The position numbers and the translations under genes were made by a program. Shown piece by piece: positions 1 through 11,604 of a DNA stretch of 64,000 bases. Source of the DNA: Eustoma russellianum. Taxonomy: Eukaryota > Streptophyta > Magnoliopsida > Gentianales > Gentianaceae. The notes under the pieces were generated by a model, which saw only the letters and a list, made by a program, of their open reading frames with translations, was not told where the DNA came from and did no database searches. The DNA is taken from contig AP025042.1 in the NCBI GenBank assembly GCA_036186865.1, positions 30,237,910 through 30,301,909 of the forward strand, read 5' to 3'. Position 1 is the stretch's first letter. Every line of letters starts with the position of its first letter.

Positions 1-188
1 ATGATGTGAACACATCATATTGTGAAGTAGTCATTGATCGATACAACTTAGCGCAATTTTCATTATGAATTATCGGGAAACAACCCCGGTATGTTTTTAA
101 CATATGGGTATGGTCGCGTACATCCAATCCTCACATATCTCGCCATAACCGGGAGTCTCTAAGGCAATAAGGTAATATTGTTGTTGTT
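1..188 (+). mobile_element. TTG-tailed SINE, copy A (cut by window start)
   Basis: The segment ends in a run of TTG units near 178-187. It shares its body with four other copies here (18144, 26607, 35316 and 40562): a shared ATTTTCATTATG box, then an ATCGGAAAACAAC-like box, then a paired TGTTTCTAACACATG-like box, a GTACATCC box, and a tail reading CTCTAAGGCAATAAGG before the TTG run. This layout resembles the plant Au/SolS SINE type. The 5' end lies outside the window, so the full length is unknown. The short reading frame on the opposite strand is not a gene. Confidence 0.65.
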
Positions 189-705
189 TAATGTGATGTA
201 GATTTTTTTTTTTTCGATTTACTATAATAGATGAAGTCATGAGTAAAATAATAGTAAAAGACTTTTTTTTTAGCTGCTTGGTGATCTTTATTTTCTCACA
301 TTGTTTGCATGCATATTTGATCTGAATTACATTTTTTTTTTGATATTGAGAATTCATTACATGTTAATTTGTTGTTCATGGAATTTAAACATCGCGTAAA
401 TTTAGCGAAGAAATAAGTCAGTATACTAATGACAAGAACTCTGCACTTACAAAGCTTTGAATCAAATACCGCTGGGTCTTGGGTCTTCGGCTGTTGCCTT
501 TAAGATAGGGCTTATTGGGTCACGAGAAATCTTTTAATTAAATATAATCATAAAATTTAATGGAAATAGCTAACAAAACATTTCATAAAAGTATAAAGTT
601 AAACTAATTAATGATGGTTTAGATAATTAACCAATATAATTGCATGATATTTTTAAAATAATTTAAAACTTTAAACTAAATTATATAACGAAAATAGGAT
701 AATAC
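189..705. other. AT-rich intergenic sequence
   Basis: No gene or recognisable element was seen. The sequence is AT-rich with short homopolymer runs and ends at the truncated 5' end of an L1 element. Confidence 0.5.
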
Positions 706-3700
706 ATTGGAGGAGATTTCTCACAAAACATTCAAGATCCTTGGATTGTTGGAGGAGATTTTAATACATTTGCTTCTTTAGATGAGCACCAAGGGACAAC
801 TACACCTACAGTCCGGCAAACTTCAGACTTTGCTCAATGGATCAACACATCAGGTATGCTGGACTTGCCCTATTAAGGCTCTAAATACACTTGGTCAGAC
901 GGACGTGGTCTTGGAAAAGTAAGTACAAGGCTTGATAGATTCTTATGTTCTCCGACGTTTAATGACTGCTTTGATACTCTTCTCGTTCAACATCTAAACC
1001 GTGCCACGTCGGACCATGCACCATTACTCCTTACATGTCGTGATTCTAATGTGTCGGGACCACGATCTTTTCGCTTTCGAGATGTCTGGCTTACACACCC
1101 GGACTTTATGCAATTTATTCGTCATACCTGGAACTCCTACCCCACGACGGGCGGCATGCATGGGCTTTATAACAAGCTGCAGCGACTAAAGAGTGATTTG
1201 CGACATTGGAACAGGACAGTCTTTGGCAATATCTTTGATTCAGTGTCTGAAGCAGAATTAGCAGTAGCTCATGCGGAAGCAGCCTATGATGCCAATCCTA
1301 CTGATATTAATCGTCAAGATTATCATCATGCAAAAGCAAAATTACAGTTAGCCCAATCTCGTGTATGTCAATTTTGGCAACAAAAAGCACGGACACACTA
1401 GATACAGGAAGGCGACGCAAACACATCATATTTTCATAATATTGTGAAGGACAAAAGGCGGAAACAACGAATAGTTCGGATTAAATCTGCCACTGGTCAA
1501 GAGTATGACCAAGCCGCTGATATACAAGCTGAAGCGGTAACATTTTATACAACACTTTTTCATGCGGAACCCATTTCAAATACTGATGAAATCCTGCGGT
1601 ATATCACACCAATGATAACAACGGCGGATAATGAAGTATTGATTGTTATACCTCAAATTTTAGAAGTAAAAGAAGCAGTGTGGGCACTTAGTCCAACAAG
1701 CGTTGCAGGTTCGGATGGTTATCACGGTAAATTTTATAGAAGTTGTTGGGATATTATACATAATGATGTTCTCAAAGCCGTACAGGAATTTTTTATTGGC
1801 ATATGAATGCCAACATCAATGGCGTCATCCTTAATCACGTTGATCCCAAAGGTACATGATCCAGAAACATTTGCAGACTTTCGCCCAATATGTCTCACAA
1901 ATTTCATTTCAAAGGTAGTCACACATCTTCTTTCTATGCGCCTAGCGCCGCTCCTCCCCAAACTGATTTCACCAGAATAGTCTGGATTTATCCTGGGGAG
2001 AGGTATATCCGAACAGATCTTAATGGCTAAGGAAATGGTGCACATGCTAGATAAGCCTCAACGGGGAGGTCGGACAATTGTCAAACTAGATATGGCCAAA
2101 GCATTTGATAGAGTAAGCTAGGACTATCTTCGACTACTACTATTGAAAATGGGTTTTCATCCTTTTTTTGTTCATCTTATTCTCAACAATCTCGCTGCCA
2201 CAAAATGCTCAGTTTTAATTAATGGTAAGCCAAGCGGCTTTTTTAGTCCAGGATGTGGTGTCAAGCAGGGTGACCCATTGTCCCCCATTTTATTCATACT
2301 TGCTTCGGAAGGTTTTAGTAGAGGTTTGAAGACCTTGGCAGAAAGTCATATAATCAGCGGTTTCAAGGAAGGCAGAGTAGCAACGCCCACGCATTTTGGT
2401 TATGCTGATGATTTACTCATTTTTCTAAGTGCAACATCAAGTAATTTACGGAGGTTCATTGATTTTCTACAAATATATCAGCAAGCATCCAGACAGCAAG
2501 TTAATTGTCGAAAAAGCTTGGTGATAGTTAACAACAATCAGAATGGATAGCGTGTAGCGAACATCGTTGGCATGCGACTCTCGTCCCTACCAATGAGATA
2601 CCTAGGAGCCCCAATACATAAAGGAATATGTCGTAATCTACACTGCCAAACTCTTCTACAGCATTTTGACAATCGCCTGCATGGATGGTCTTCAAAACTC
2701 TTAAATGCAGCAGGCCGGCTTACACTTATTAAATCTACCCTCTCGTCGATCCCATTGCATATATTAGCTGTTTCTAAATTGCCAAGTAGCATTATAAAAG
2801 AACTTGAGAAAAAGATGTCTCATTTCTTTTGGGCAGGCAAACATCACTGGAGATCTTGGCATGACCTATGTTTTCCTACATCAGAGGGAGGTATTGGTGT
2901 CCGCTCGTTATATTCATTACAAAGAGCATTTGATTGTAAAATTTGGTGGACATATCATCAAGATTCCATACTATGGGCGTCATATATGCAACAAAAATAT
3001 GGCAGACGTGGGCATTACATAACTTTATTATATGATTCTTCTGTTTGAAAACGAATTTGCAGGGTTCACGCCTTTTGCCAAGAACGAGTAGTTAGTGGAC
3101 CAACGGCGTCACAGTGGCTCCCAGACCTGAACGGACAATTTACTCTCAAGAATGCGTATGAGGAATGTCGCCAGACGTGGGCAACTTTGCGAAGTTGCAA
3201 ATACATTTGGTGGCAAGGTATTCCTAATTCTTCTAAGGTCTTCTTGTGGAAATTGTGTTATGGGGCATTACCAGTACCAGAAAATTTGAAGACTTTTACA
3301 CATTCGCTACCTTCCCAATGCTCGTTTTGTCGAAATGCATCTAGTGACATCAATCATTTATTTTTACACTGCCCTACGATTGTATTAACTTGGCAAATAT
3401 ATATCATGCTGGTTGATGGTCCAAGATACTCCATTAACTCACTGCGCTCTCATCTCATGAACTGGTGGCTACAGTCTTCATATTCATCAATGCGCGGGCA
3501 CCTACAGGTTGTCATTCCTCATGTAATATGCTGGAACATATGGAAAGAATATGCAAGTATTACTTTTGGTCAGGAAACATATAACTGCCACAGGTTAGGC
3601 GAGAGAATTCGCATGGATGTTTACAGTTGGTGCGCTGCAGTATCTGGGAAACGCTTTGCCTCCACGCTACCAAGTCTGGTATCTCTCGGTTTATCTCCAC

Positions 3701-4131
3701 ATATACGATCACGCAGACTCTTAATAGTTCGATGGCATCCACCTCCATCTGGAAGATAAAAACTGAATGTGGATGCCTATGCTGGACGGCAACACGCGGC
3801 GGCAGGGGCCATACTCCGCGATTCATCAGGTGCACTTCGAACAGCGATAGCGTTTACACTGCCCAAGTTGTCACCTTTGAGAGCAGAGTTGCAGGCTCTA
3901 CTATATTCAGTTATATACTTCTCTTTTGGTCATACGGGCTTCATTATTGAGATAGACTGTATGTCAGTCATACACATGCTAGGTAATCGTTCCGTCTATA
4001 CAGGAGACCTCAGACAGGAATTACAACGACTTCGGCTATTCTTGTGTATAACACGCTCTGAGATATCTTATATACCACGAGAAACAAATGCTGTAGCTCA
4101 TCATCTTGCAGCATATGCTATAGAATCCTAG
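706..4131 (+). pseudogene. L1 ORF2 remnant (endonuclease end, reverse transcriptase, RNase H)
   Basis: One reading frame runs the whole length. In order it holds the end of the endonuclease (GGDFNTF, SDHAPLLLTC), the reverse transcriptase with KLDMAKAFDRVS, GVKQGDPLSP and the catalytic FGYADDLLIF, a zinc-knuckle-like CSFCRNAS...HLFLHC segment, and an RNase H domain starting KLNVDAY with GAILRDSSG and later EIDC. Stop codons interrupt it at 874, 1399, 1804, 1978, 2119, 2548, 3046 and 3757. I see no frameshift, since all open segments share the same phase. At 1399, 2119 and 3046 the related LINE-2 has Trp, and at 1978 and 2548 it has Gln. It cannot encode an active protein. Confidence 0.88.
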
Positions 4132-4943
4132 TTTTACACGGTTCACTAACTTACAGGACCTCCCTCCAGTAGCTAGAGGCTGCCTTATCACGGACTTTTT
4201 CACTCCATATTTGCGGGATGGACATAGCTAATACAATCTTATCTGCCTGTATCAACTCATTGATACAGGCAGCACGAGTACAATACTCTATTCTTCATAA
4301 CTCATCTCTTGTTTTGTCTTGCTCACCATCCTATTTTTCTCATGAATGTAACTGCCCAAAATTGTTGCTAGGCACTTCTGCTGTGGCGCATTATCCTGGT
4401 GGACTATCGTGGGCTGTTCTGATCATCATATCTGAGTGGTTGCCTGTATTCCAAAAGAATACATGCAACGTCGGTATGTTATTTTCATGCATGCACCTTC
4501 CTTTACATGATATATTATTCTACAGCTCTAATGTCTACTCTTTGATTGCTTGGTCAATTCTGCTACTGCGGCTGAGGACTACTGTTTGCCATGACACCAA
4601 TGGACGCCAACGTACACCGGAGCCACAACTATGGCGTATAGTCAATAATGAAGAAATGGATACAGCGGCATCTTGCTTTACAAGACATTTTTTTTATATA
4701 CTTTACAATATACCAACAATCCAATCATATAAATATGTACGCTTTTTCCTTCGCCAAGGTTTTATCTACAAGGGTGGTTTTACTTGGCAAGGTTTTAATG
4801 CGGCATATCATATATGATTGGAGGTTGGCCATTATATATTCTTTGTACCCACTTTTTTCATACGATGACTTCATCATGTAATATGGTTTTCCTCCGCCAT
4901 AAGTGAGACAATATCTCAATAAAATTTACCTTCATAAAAAAAA
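706..4943 (+). mobile_element. LINE-1: 5'-truncated L1-type retrotransposon
   Basis: This is a non-LTR retrotransposon of the plant L1 type. It starts inside the endonuclease domain, at a frame reading GGDF just before the GGDFNTF motif, so the 5' UTR, ORF1 and most of the endonuclease are missing. It runs through reverse transcriptase and a C-terminal RNase H to a 3' UTR (about 4132-4930) and ends in a run of A at 4936-4943. The 3' UTR closely matches that of LINE-2 at about 55140-55345, including the block with AAATATGTACGCTTTTTCCTT, so both belong to one family. I could not find a convincing target site duplication. 5' truncation is the usual outcome of target-primed reverse transcription. 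Confidence 0.9.
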
Positions 4944-5661
4944 TATGTATGTGTGTGTGAGAGACGTAGATTTAAGAGGCCCTAAACCCACGAACTACTA
5001 GACAAATCTGCATACTTGGCTGCACCAAAACGTTTTTAAGGGGTTCTCTTCCTTTTAAGCATTGAGCAGGAGGTGTATAACATGCAAATCTTGACTTTTG
5101 TTAACATGCAAGTTTTGATTTATTTTATATGTTTTATTTATCATTAAATATAATAATATATAAATAGACTTAAAATGAATATCTAAACAATTTAAAAAAA
5201 TAAAACAATAAAAAACATAAAAAATCAAAACATACGTATTAACATAGAAAATATACTACCCAAAAGTCAAAAGGAAAGGAGAAAGGAAAAAAAATCGTTT
5301 GTAAGTACTCTTTCATGTCCATACACGTGTATATCTTAAGAAAGAATTGCTCCTCTCGGGCATCTAATACGTATTCGGATTGAGATTTGCTCCAAAAAAA
5401 TTCAAGAGTTCGATTTTAATGACACGCAGAGTGTGAGTGTCCCACTGATGTTAGGCCCAAGTCTTAGTTTCTGACAGAACACCTTGTGTGGGTCACTGCG
5501 TAAGTCGTTATCCAATTTAAAAGACCGTTGAGCTCCTGATTTGCATTATAAACCATGTTTTTTTTTGAGTTAGGGTGATGGAGCCCCCACAAATAGTATA
5601 TGACTTTTTTTCTCCAATAATTGTTCCTTCCAGCATATAATCGCAACCACTGGAACCGAGT
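4944..5661. other. AT-rich sequence upstream of the epoxide hydrolase
   Basis: No gene was seen. The sequence is AT-rich and holds the presumed promoter of the gene that starts at 5925. A TATAAA-like string occurs near 5546. I could not assign a transcription start. Confidence 0.4.
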
Positions 5662-5670
5662 GACAATACC

Positions 5671-5854
5671 GGATCCGGATCTCCTGACCCCCTCCCCGTG
5701 ACCCCCTCCGCGACCGCCCGACACGTGGTAGCAAGAGGGGGTTGTGAGGCTGGGTGAGGGTCACCCGCACCCAGCCTCACCACCCCACCCCGCTGCCACG
5801 TGTCGGGCGGTCGCGGAGGGGGTCACGGGGAGGGGGGTTAGGTGATCTCATTCG
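5671..5854. mobile_element. Mutator-like MITE, copy 1, with 9-bp target duplication
   Basis: This is a GC-rich 184-bp near-palindrome. The two arms (about 5683-5762 and 5765-5845) are reverse complements over most of their length. The element is flanked by perfect 9-bp direct repeats, GACAATACC at 5662-5670 and 5855-5863. A 9-bp duplication with long terminal inverted repeats is typical of Mutator-superfamily elements. There is no coding capacity. The same family recurs at 40989-41170. It lies 70 bp before the epoxide hydrolase start codon, so it is in the promoter or the 5' leader. Confidence 0.88.
5721..5803. promoter_or_regulatory. Paired G-box/ABRE-like motifs in the MITE arms
   Basis: ACACGTGG lies at 5721-5728 and its inverse CCACGTGT at 5796-5803, one in each arm of the MITE. 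CACGTG G-boxes within ACACGTGG match known bZIP (ABRE) and bHLH binding sites in plants. They lie about 120 to 205 bp before the ATG at 5925. Whether they act on this gene is inference. Confidence 0.45.
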
Positions 5855-5924
5855 GACAATACCAGTGAGCTTGTCTGAAACCAACACCAACAAGTTCTCA
5901 AGTCTTTGGAGTCCATCTACGTCA

Positions 5925-8301
5925 ATGGAGGAAATTGAGCACAAGTACATCCAAGTCAATGGCCTCAAGCTTCATGTAGCTGAAATTGGAAAAGGGTCAT
6001 CTGTGGTTTTGTTCTGCCATGGCTTCCCTGAGATTTGGTACACTTGGCGCCACCAGATGCTGGCGGTGGCCAAGGCTGGCTACAGAGCTATTGCACCCGA
6101 TTACAGAGGATACGGGCTATCCGATCCGCCGCCGCAACCCGATAAGGCCACTTTTGTTGACTTCATCAGTGATCTTGCCGCTCTTCTTGATGCGTTGAAT
6201 ATATTGAAGGTACTTTTTTTTTGCTGATCCGCTGATTTTCTGTCTTTCCTTTTTGTTTCATCTGAAGATGGTTTGTTTATTTTGCTAGTTGCTGTTAAGT
6301 TAAAGCTTGTTTCCTAGGTGGATGGGTATCAATTTTTTCCCTTCTTTTTTGTTGGTAGTCCCTTTATTGATGATCACTAAAATTTTATGGTATTCCAAAA
6401 TTAACAACATCAATAATTATGTGGCATCTTAACAGTTACCCTGTAAGCCATGCGAAATTGACATGTAAAGTGGTGATACCATGTCATTTGGATGATTGTG
6501 TAGAACGTAGGGGTTTACCCCTTACATCATCATCATCATCAGTATATCCCAACGACAGCAAAAGCTATCGCTAGGGTCTGTGGAGGGTAAGTGGTAGACA
6601 AACAATACCCATCTCTAATTGTTTATGGAGTAACTACGATGACAGGTAGTTACTCCTGTAGTATTCTAAAATTTGTAATTGCTGATGCCTGACAAATTGA
6701 TGAGGCTCTTGTGTTTTGATTCTCTAAAGAACCCCTGAATTTGCTCTGTTTGATGATATAACTTGTGGATGTTGTGTGAAGGATCAAGCCATGCTCTCTT
6801 TTGTTAATTGAATGATTGGTTGAGGGTTAATAAGAAGTCAGCGTCTCCTTTCCTAAGATCAGTTAATGACGGTTGATTGATGATTATCGCATGATGAATG
6901 GAATTGAATTAGAATTCCAGGTTACACAAGCACATTGAAACATGCGAGGGTTCTTCAGTCCTAGTGGGTTGTATGCGGTTTCGTGGAGTCTTGCAGAATA
7001 AATAGATAATAGCAATAATCATTAGAAATAAACAAAATGAACTGTCTAAGTGATGCATATACTAGCTCAGTAGGTCTATTATCATGTACCTTGACAACAC
7101 AGAAAGAACGAAATATGCGGTATAAAGAATCATCAACTGTGTTACAAGCAAGCATTCCTGTTGCAGGTTTTTGTTGTTGGAAAAGATTTTGGATCTCCCA
7201 TAGCAAATCTGTTTGCTCTTCTCCACAAGGACAGAGTCATTGCTGTTGCCACACTTGGCTTGCCATTCATGCCTCCAGGAGCCCCAGCATATGACAAGCT
7301 TTTCCCTGAAGGTTTCTACATAAACAGATGGAGGGTATGGGCGTTTTTTCTTTACTGCCAAGATAGATCCATTGGTTTACAGTGTGGGCTTAATTTTACT
7401 TGTTTCTGTCCAGGAGACAGGGAGAGCTGAGGCTGATTTTGGTCGATTTGATGCTAAAACTGTGGTCAGAAAGATATACATCATGTTTTCGCGACGCGAA
7501 ATACCAATAGCAAATGAGAACCAGGAGGTAATGGACTTGGTAGAATCATCAGCTCCTCTCCCTTCCTGGATGACTGAGGAGGAATTTGCAACCTATGGAG
7601 ACTTGTATGAAAAATCAGGATTTGAGACTGCGTTACGAGTTCCTTATAGGTACTTAAATTAAATCCCTATATTTATAAGATAATCTTGTTTTCTGAAATT
7701 TTCATTACATAACCTAATCGTTGACCTGACTTTTGTCACAGCTAAAAAAATAAATTCTTCACTATTGTCTCTTCAAGTGATAGACAGACAACAAAAATCT
7801 CTCTAACTTAAATCAAGCAGGCCTTCGAATATCAACTAGGAGGAACTTTGGTTCTTCTTCAAAGATATCTGATTTGGACGAACATATAATTCCTGTCTTT
7901 CACCTGACCAGTCTTTTTTCTCACAAGGCAATCCTTGAATTTTCTGTACTGCATCAAGTGATGCTGACTTTTGAATTCAACGAGTCTTTGATTAAAGACA
8001 TGTAGTTGTAAAGAATACATTATTCTGCTCACATTGCAGGTCATTCGATGAAAAATCTCTGACATTATCTGTCCAAAATGCAAAACTTGAAGTTCCTTCA
8101 CTCTTGATCATGGGCGAAGAGGATTATGTCTTCAGGTTTCCAGGAATGGAGGACTACGTAAGGAGTGAGCAAGTAAAAGTCTATGTACCTAATTTGGAGA
8201 TCAAATATATACCTCAAGGATCTCATTTCGTGCAAGAACAATTCCCTGACCAGGTGAATGAGCTTCTTCTTAGTTTCTTCAGCAGCTTCCACAAATCTTA
8301 A
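5925..8301 (+). CDS. Soluble epoxide hydrolase (alpha/beta hydrolase fold), 4 exons
   Basis: Exons 5925-6209, 7167-7334, 7414-7649 and 8040-8301 join with GT-AG introns to give 316 aa, the usual size for plant soluble epoxide hydrolases. These enzymes add water to epoxides, often of fatty acids, via a covalent ester on an Asp. Visible features: HGFPE at residues 32-36 (oxyanion hole), nucleophile motif VGKDFGS with Asp102, lid tyrosines Tyr146 (GFYINRW) and Tyr229 (VPYRS), acid Asp258 (GEEDYVF) and His292 (GSHFVQEQ). The nucleophile elbow has Lys and Phe where many relatives have His and Trp (VGHDWGA). The Lys-Asp-Phe form defines a separate plant clade as far as I know it. The start fits the family's short N-terminus (MEEIEHKYIQVNG). 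No signal peptide was seen, so it is probably cytosolic. No stop or frameshift was found. Confidence 0.93.
6525..6640 (-). mobile_element. Degenerate Au-like SINE remnant in intron 1
   Basis: A CATCATCATCATCA run is followed by CCCAACGACAGC and GGGTCTGTGGAGGGTAAGTGG, then AGACAAACAATACCCATCTC. This order matches the reverse complement of Au-type SINEs (tail, GGTCTGGGGAGGGTA box, CAGACCTTACCCC box). It is diverged and no target duplication was found. It lies in the first intron of the epoxide hydrolase. Confidence 0.4.
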
Positions 8302-8747
8302 ACTTAAGTATCGAGTTTAGCGGCTCGTGTTTGTTGGGATAAATTACTGCATTGAGGTCATTTAAAGCTATTGGTTGCATATCAATAAGATTGTGCTTGT
8401 AGTTAAGCATTTGGGAATGACATAATGTCTGGCTAAAAAGGCTACTTTGTATGAAATGAATTTGTGAGTATGAAAACAGCAGACATGACTGCTTTTTCTG
8501 TTGCTTCTGATGTTTATAACAATGTTTATACCGAATCTACTTTATCAATGTTAAGATACGTAGAATGCTTATAGTACTGCCCGAGTAAGATGAACTTCTT
8601 TCGCGGATTTCACAGATTTCGAATGAACCATTTAGTCAGCTGGTTTAGTTAGTTTTTGTACTGTTTCACTATCCAATATCTTATGATTTACACATTAGCC
8701 GACTAAAAGTTGGCTAGATCATGCGGTCAGTTGAATTGAATACAACG
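8302..8747. other. 3' flank of the epoxide hydrolase
   Basis: This holds the presumed 3' UTR and downstream sequence. No second gene was seen. It ends in CAACG at 8743-8747, the left target duplication of Copia-1. Confidence 0.5.
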
Positions 8748-9563
8748 TGTTGGGATTAATTCGAGATACGTGTGATGCGCAGCACGTTGATAAAGTTTAT
8801 ACGAATTAATCATAAGGTGGACATTATGTATGATAATATTATATGTCACATATGTCACGTAATAATATTAATTGTTACGTAAAACATCCACATGTTAAGT
8901 GATCATCGGGTATACTCGTGGATGTATAGTGTGGTCTAAATGGAAACCCCGAATATGTAGACAGTCATATGGTCAGAGACCGCGATGGATGGGCTCAAAG
9001 TGCAATGAGCATAAAGTTACGACATCTGATCTCCGAGGGGCGACAACCCACGTGTGGCTAGTAGATAATTATTGGCACAATAATTAAATGTTAAGGAAGA
9101 TAAGGTTGGGTTTTAAATTCAGATTTAAATTTGAATTCAAATTTAAATTTGAATTTAAGTTTAAATTTAAATCCTAACCTATCAGATCCTTCCATCCCCT
9201 CTATATAAAGGAGGAGGCTTCACTCCTCAGATCATCAAATCAAAAAGGAAATAGACGCATACAGTATCAATAGAAAGAGCGTCTATTACAGTATATTAGA
9301 GGGAAGGTGTGTCAAGTTTTCTATAAAGCCCACACTGCCTAGCCTCTCCATCGGGTAAAGCAGTGAATTGTTGAAACCAGTCAAGGGGTGTATCAGCAAT
9401 TGGTGGGAGGTCGTGAATCCTTGGATCACGCCAGATTCTTCATCAGCCGGAGCAGTTGCAGCATACGTGATCAGATTCAAGGTATATTTTCCGCATTTTG
9501 TTACTTTGTCCATTGATTCGATTAAACGGTCCTATTCAGGGGTTTATTAAATTAAATCCAACA
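8748..9563 (+). repeat. Copia-1 5' LTR
   Basis: The LTR runs from TGTTGGGATT to CCAACA. U3 holds an AT-rich near-palindrome (9122-9174) built from TTTAAATTTGAATTC-like blocks. Confidence 0.95.
9202..9209 (+). promoter_or_regulatory. TATA box of the Copia-1 5' LTR
   Basis: TATATAAA is followed by GGAGGAGGC and sits between the AT-rich U3 and the presumed R region. The same box is at 16345-16352 in the 3' LTR. Confidence 0.6.
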
Positions 9564-9565
9564 AG

Positions 9566-9577
9566 TGGTATCAGAGC
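9566..9577 (+). other. Copia-1 primer binding site (initiator Met tRNA)
   Basis: TGGTATCAGAGC begins two bases after the 5' LTR. It matches the complement of the 3' end of plant initiator methionine tRNA, the usual Copia primer. Confidence 0.9.
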
Positions 9578-11604
9578 AGGCCTAATCGAATCATTATGTT
9601 AATCTGTTCATGCTCGAAAAATGGAAATTTTTAGGGGTCAAAACGTTTTTCCGGGATAATAAAAGGGTTCTGGTTTTCCTCTTGTATGCAAAACTGCCTT
9701 TTAAACAGACCAAAACAGAAGCTGGCCTACTGGCCAGCGTCCTGGTATTAATGTTCAAAGTCGATGGGTCGACCCTTCAGCGAGATTTCAAGGTCTTCAG
9801 TTTATCTGGAATTCTAAAGTTTTTAATATAAATATATTACTGGCCCTTACTAAGGCTAAACGACTTGCTGGCCTACCGGTCAGTAACGCAATCTCCATAC
9901 TGAAGGTCTAGGGCTCGAGTCTTTCCCCTAGCCAAAATTCTGTAATTTTCAGCGGCAGTTTCTTGCAGGGGTCTGGGCCCGTATCCGGGTTTGACCCGGT
10001 TTGGCCCTGTTCCACAATAGGGCTTCGGTCCAAATTCGGATTCAATTAAAAAAAAGGAACTGGAAAATCAGATTGGGCAAGCGGGTTTCTGTCCGACCCG
10101 ACCCGCTACTCATTTTCAGCTTTATTTGTTTATTATTATTATTATTATTTTGGATAAAGTAAATAATAATAATTTTTATTATTATTATTTAAAGTTTCTT
10201 TTAAGGAAAATAGTAATAATAATAAATTGTTATTATTATTATTATTTTAAAGTTTCTTTTTAAAGAAAATAATAATAATAATGATGATAATTTAATTATT
10301 ATTGTTATTATTATTAAAGGAAAATAGTAATAATAATAAGTAATTATTATTATTATTATTTTAAAGTTCTTTTAAAGGAAAATAAAGTAAATAATAATGA
10401 TAATAATTTGATTATTATTGTTATTATTTAAAGTTTATTAAGAAAAATAGTAATAATAATAATAAATTCTTGTTATTATTATTATTATTTTAAAGAAATC
10501 CAAAATAATAATAATAATCAAGTGTTAAGTTTACTTTCCGGTTATTGCATTATTATGTTTATATGCATGCAGTTATTTGTTTATTTATTTATTTATGCCT
10601 TATGTTTATGCATGTTAACAAATAAACAAATAAAGTTAAGGAACTTAACCCAATAAGGATCCGAATCTTGCTTGACTCGGTTTGACCGATTTCAACCAAG
10701 TTAATTCGATAGGCTAAGTTGACTGAATTAACCAGCACTTATCAATCAATGCGGTTTATACTCGTGATAGATGACTCATTGAGTTGTGATAAAACACCGT
10801 ACACATAGTTTTGTCTAAGAAAGCCGGTAATTAAGCGAGACCATTGTGACTCCACCGGTGGCCTGGAAATTATGTGGAATGGTAATACACCCTTAATGCA
10901 AGTGGGTATTGCTGAATCGGTTCTCTTCACACTCAATGTGACCCATCATAAGGTTATATCACTTGTTAAATTGATTGATAAAGATATTGTTTTCTTATAC
11001 CGTAAGGAGAACTGAGCTTGGTTCAAGGTGGTTCTTATTTGAGCCGTAAAGGGAATCAAGCTGGTTCGAATTGGTTTAAGTAAAACAAAACGGATGTTGG
11101 TGTTAAGTATGCACGGTCGTGCAAAAGGGTCAGTCGGGAAACTGCGGATCATATAGAACCATAAAGTTACGCGACTTAGCAAATGTAGGGCTTTAATGTG
11201 ATCCCCTTAAAGTGCGGCAATCATATCATCGCCACTATATTTGTTATGATCGTGAAGGGCATGTATGTGTTAGAGGCAATCATTGACCGGTCCAAAGGAA
11301 GGTGTGATTGTCGAAAACACATATGAGCATGGTAGTGGACCCAAATAAGGCCGGCGGCGAAGCTTTAAATGCATAGGTTAACTCATCGGCCCAAAGGAAG
11401 GTGGTTAACCCGTGCTTGGAAAGCCGTCATATTGACCACTACACCCAATTGTTGGAAGGTATTGGGATGACTCCAAAGAGCCCCAATATTGGAAGACAAT
11501 TGGTAGATGGAATCGGGGTTCTATTTTGATATTTGTTTTTATGCAGTTTAAAGATTACACGTGTTGTGTATTTAAGTGCGTTTCTTGTTTGCTTTTCGGC
11601 AATA
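9578..11604 (+). other. Copia-1 untranslated leader with a TTA/TAA-rich tract
   Basis: About 2 kb lies between the primer binding site and gag. From about 10126 to 10515 it is made of alternating TTATTATTA and AATAATAATA runs, with blocks of TTTAAAG repeated about every 60-120 bp, so long AU-rich hairpins are possible. Further on (10930-11600) the sequence matches the leader of Copia-2 at 42313-42960. No gene was seen in it. Confidence 0.75.

Noticed and set aside
97..357. 86-codon open frame on the - strand
   Set aside because: It overlaps a SINE and poly-A runs, and the Lys/Ile-rich product looks random.
9566..9577. tRNA gene fragment at TGGTATCAGAGC
   Set aside because: It is complementary to the tRNA 3' end and sits directly after an LTR, so it is the primer binding site. 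I found no tRNA gene in the window.
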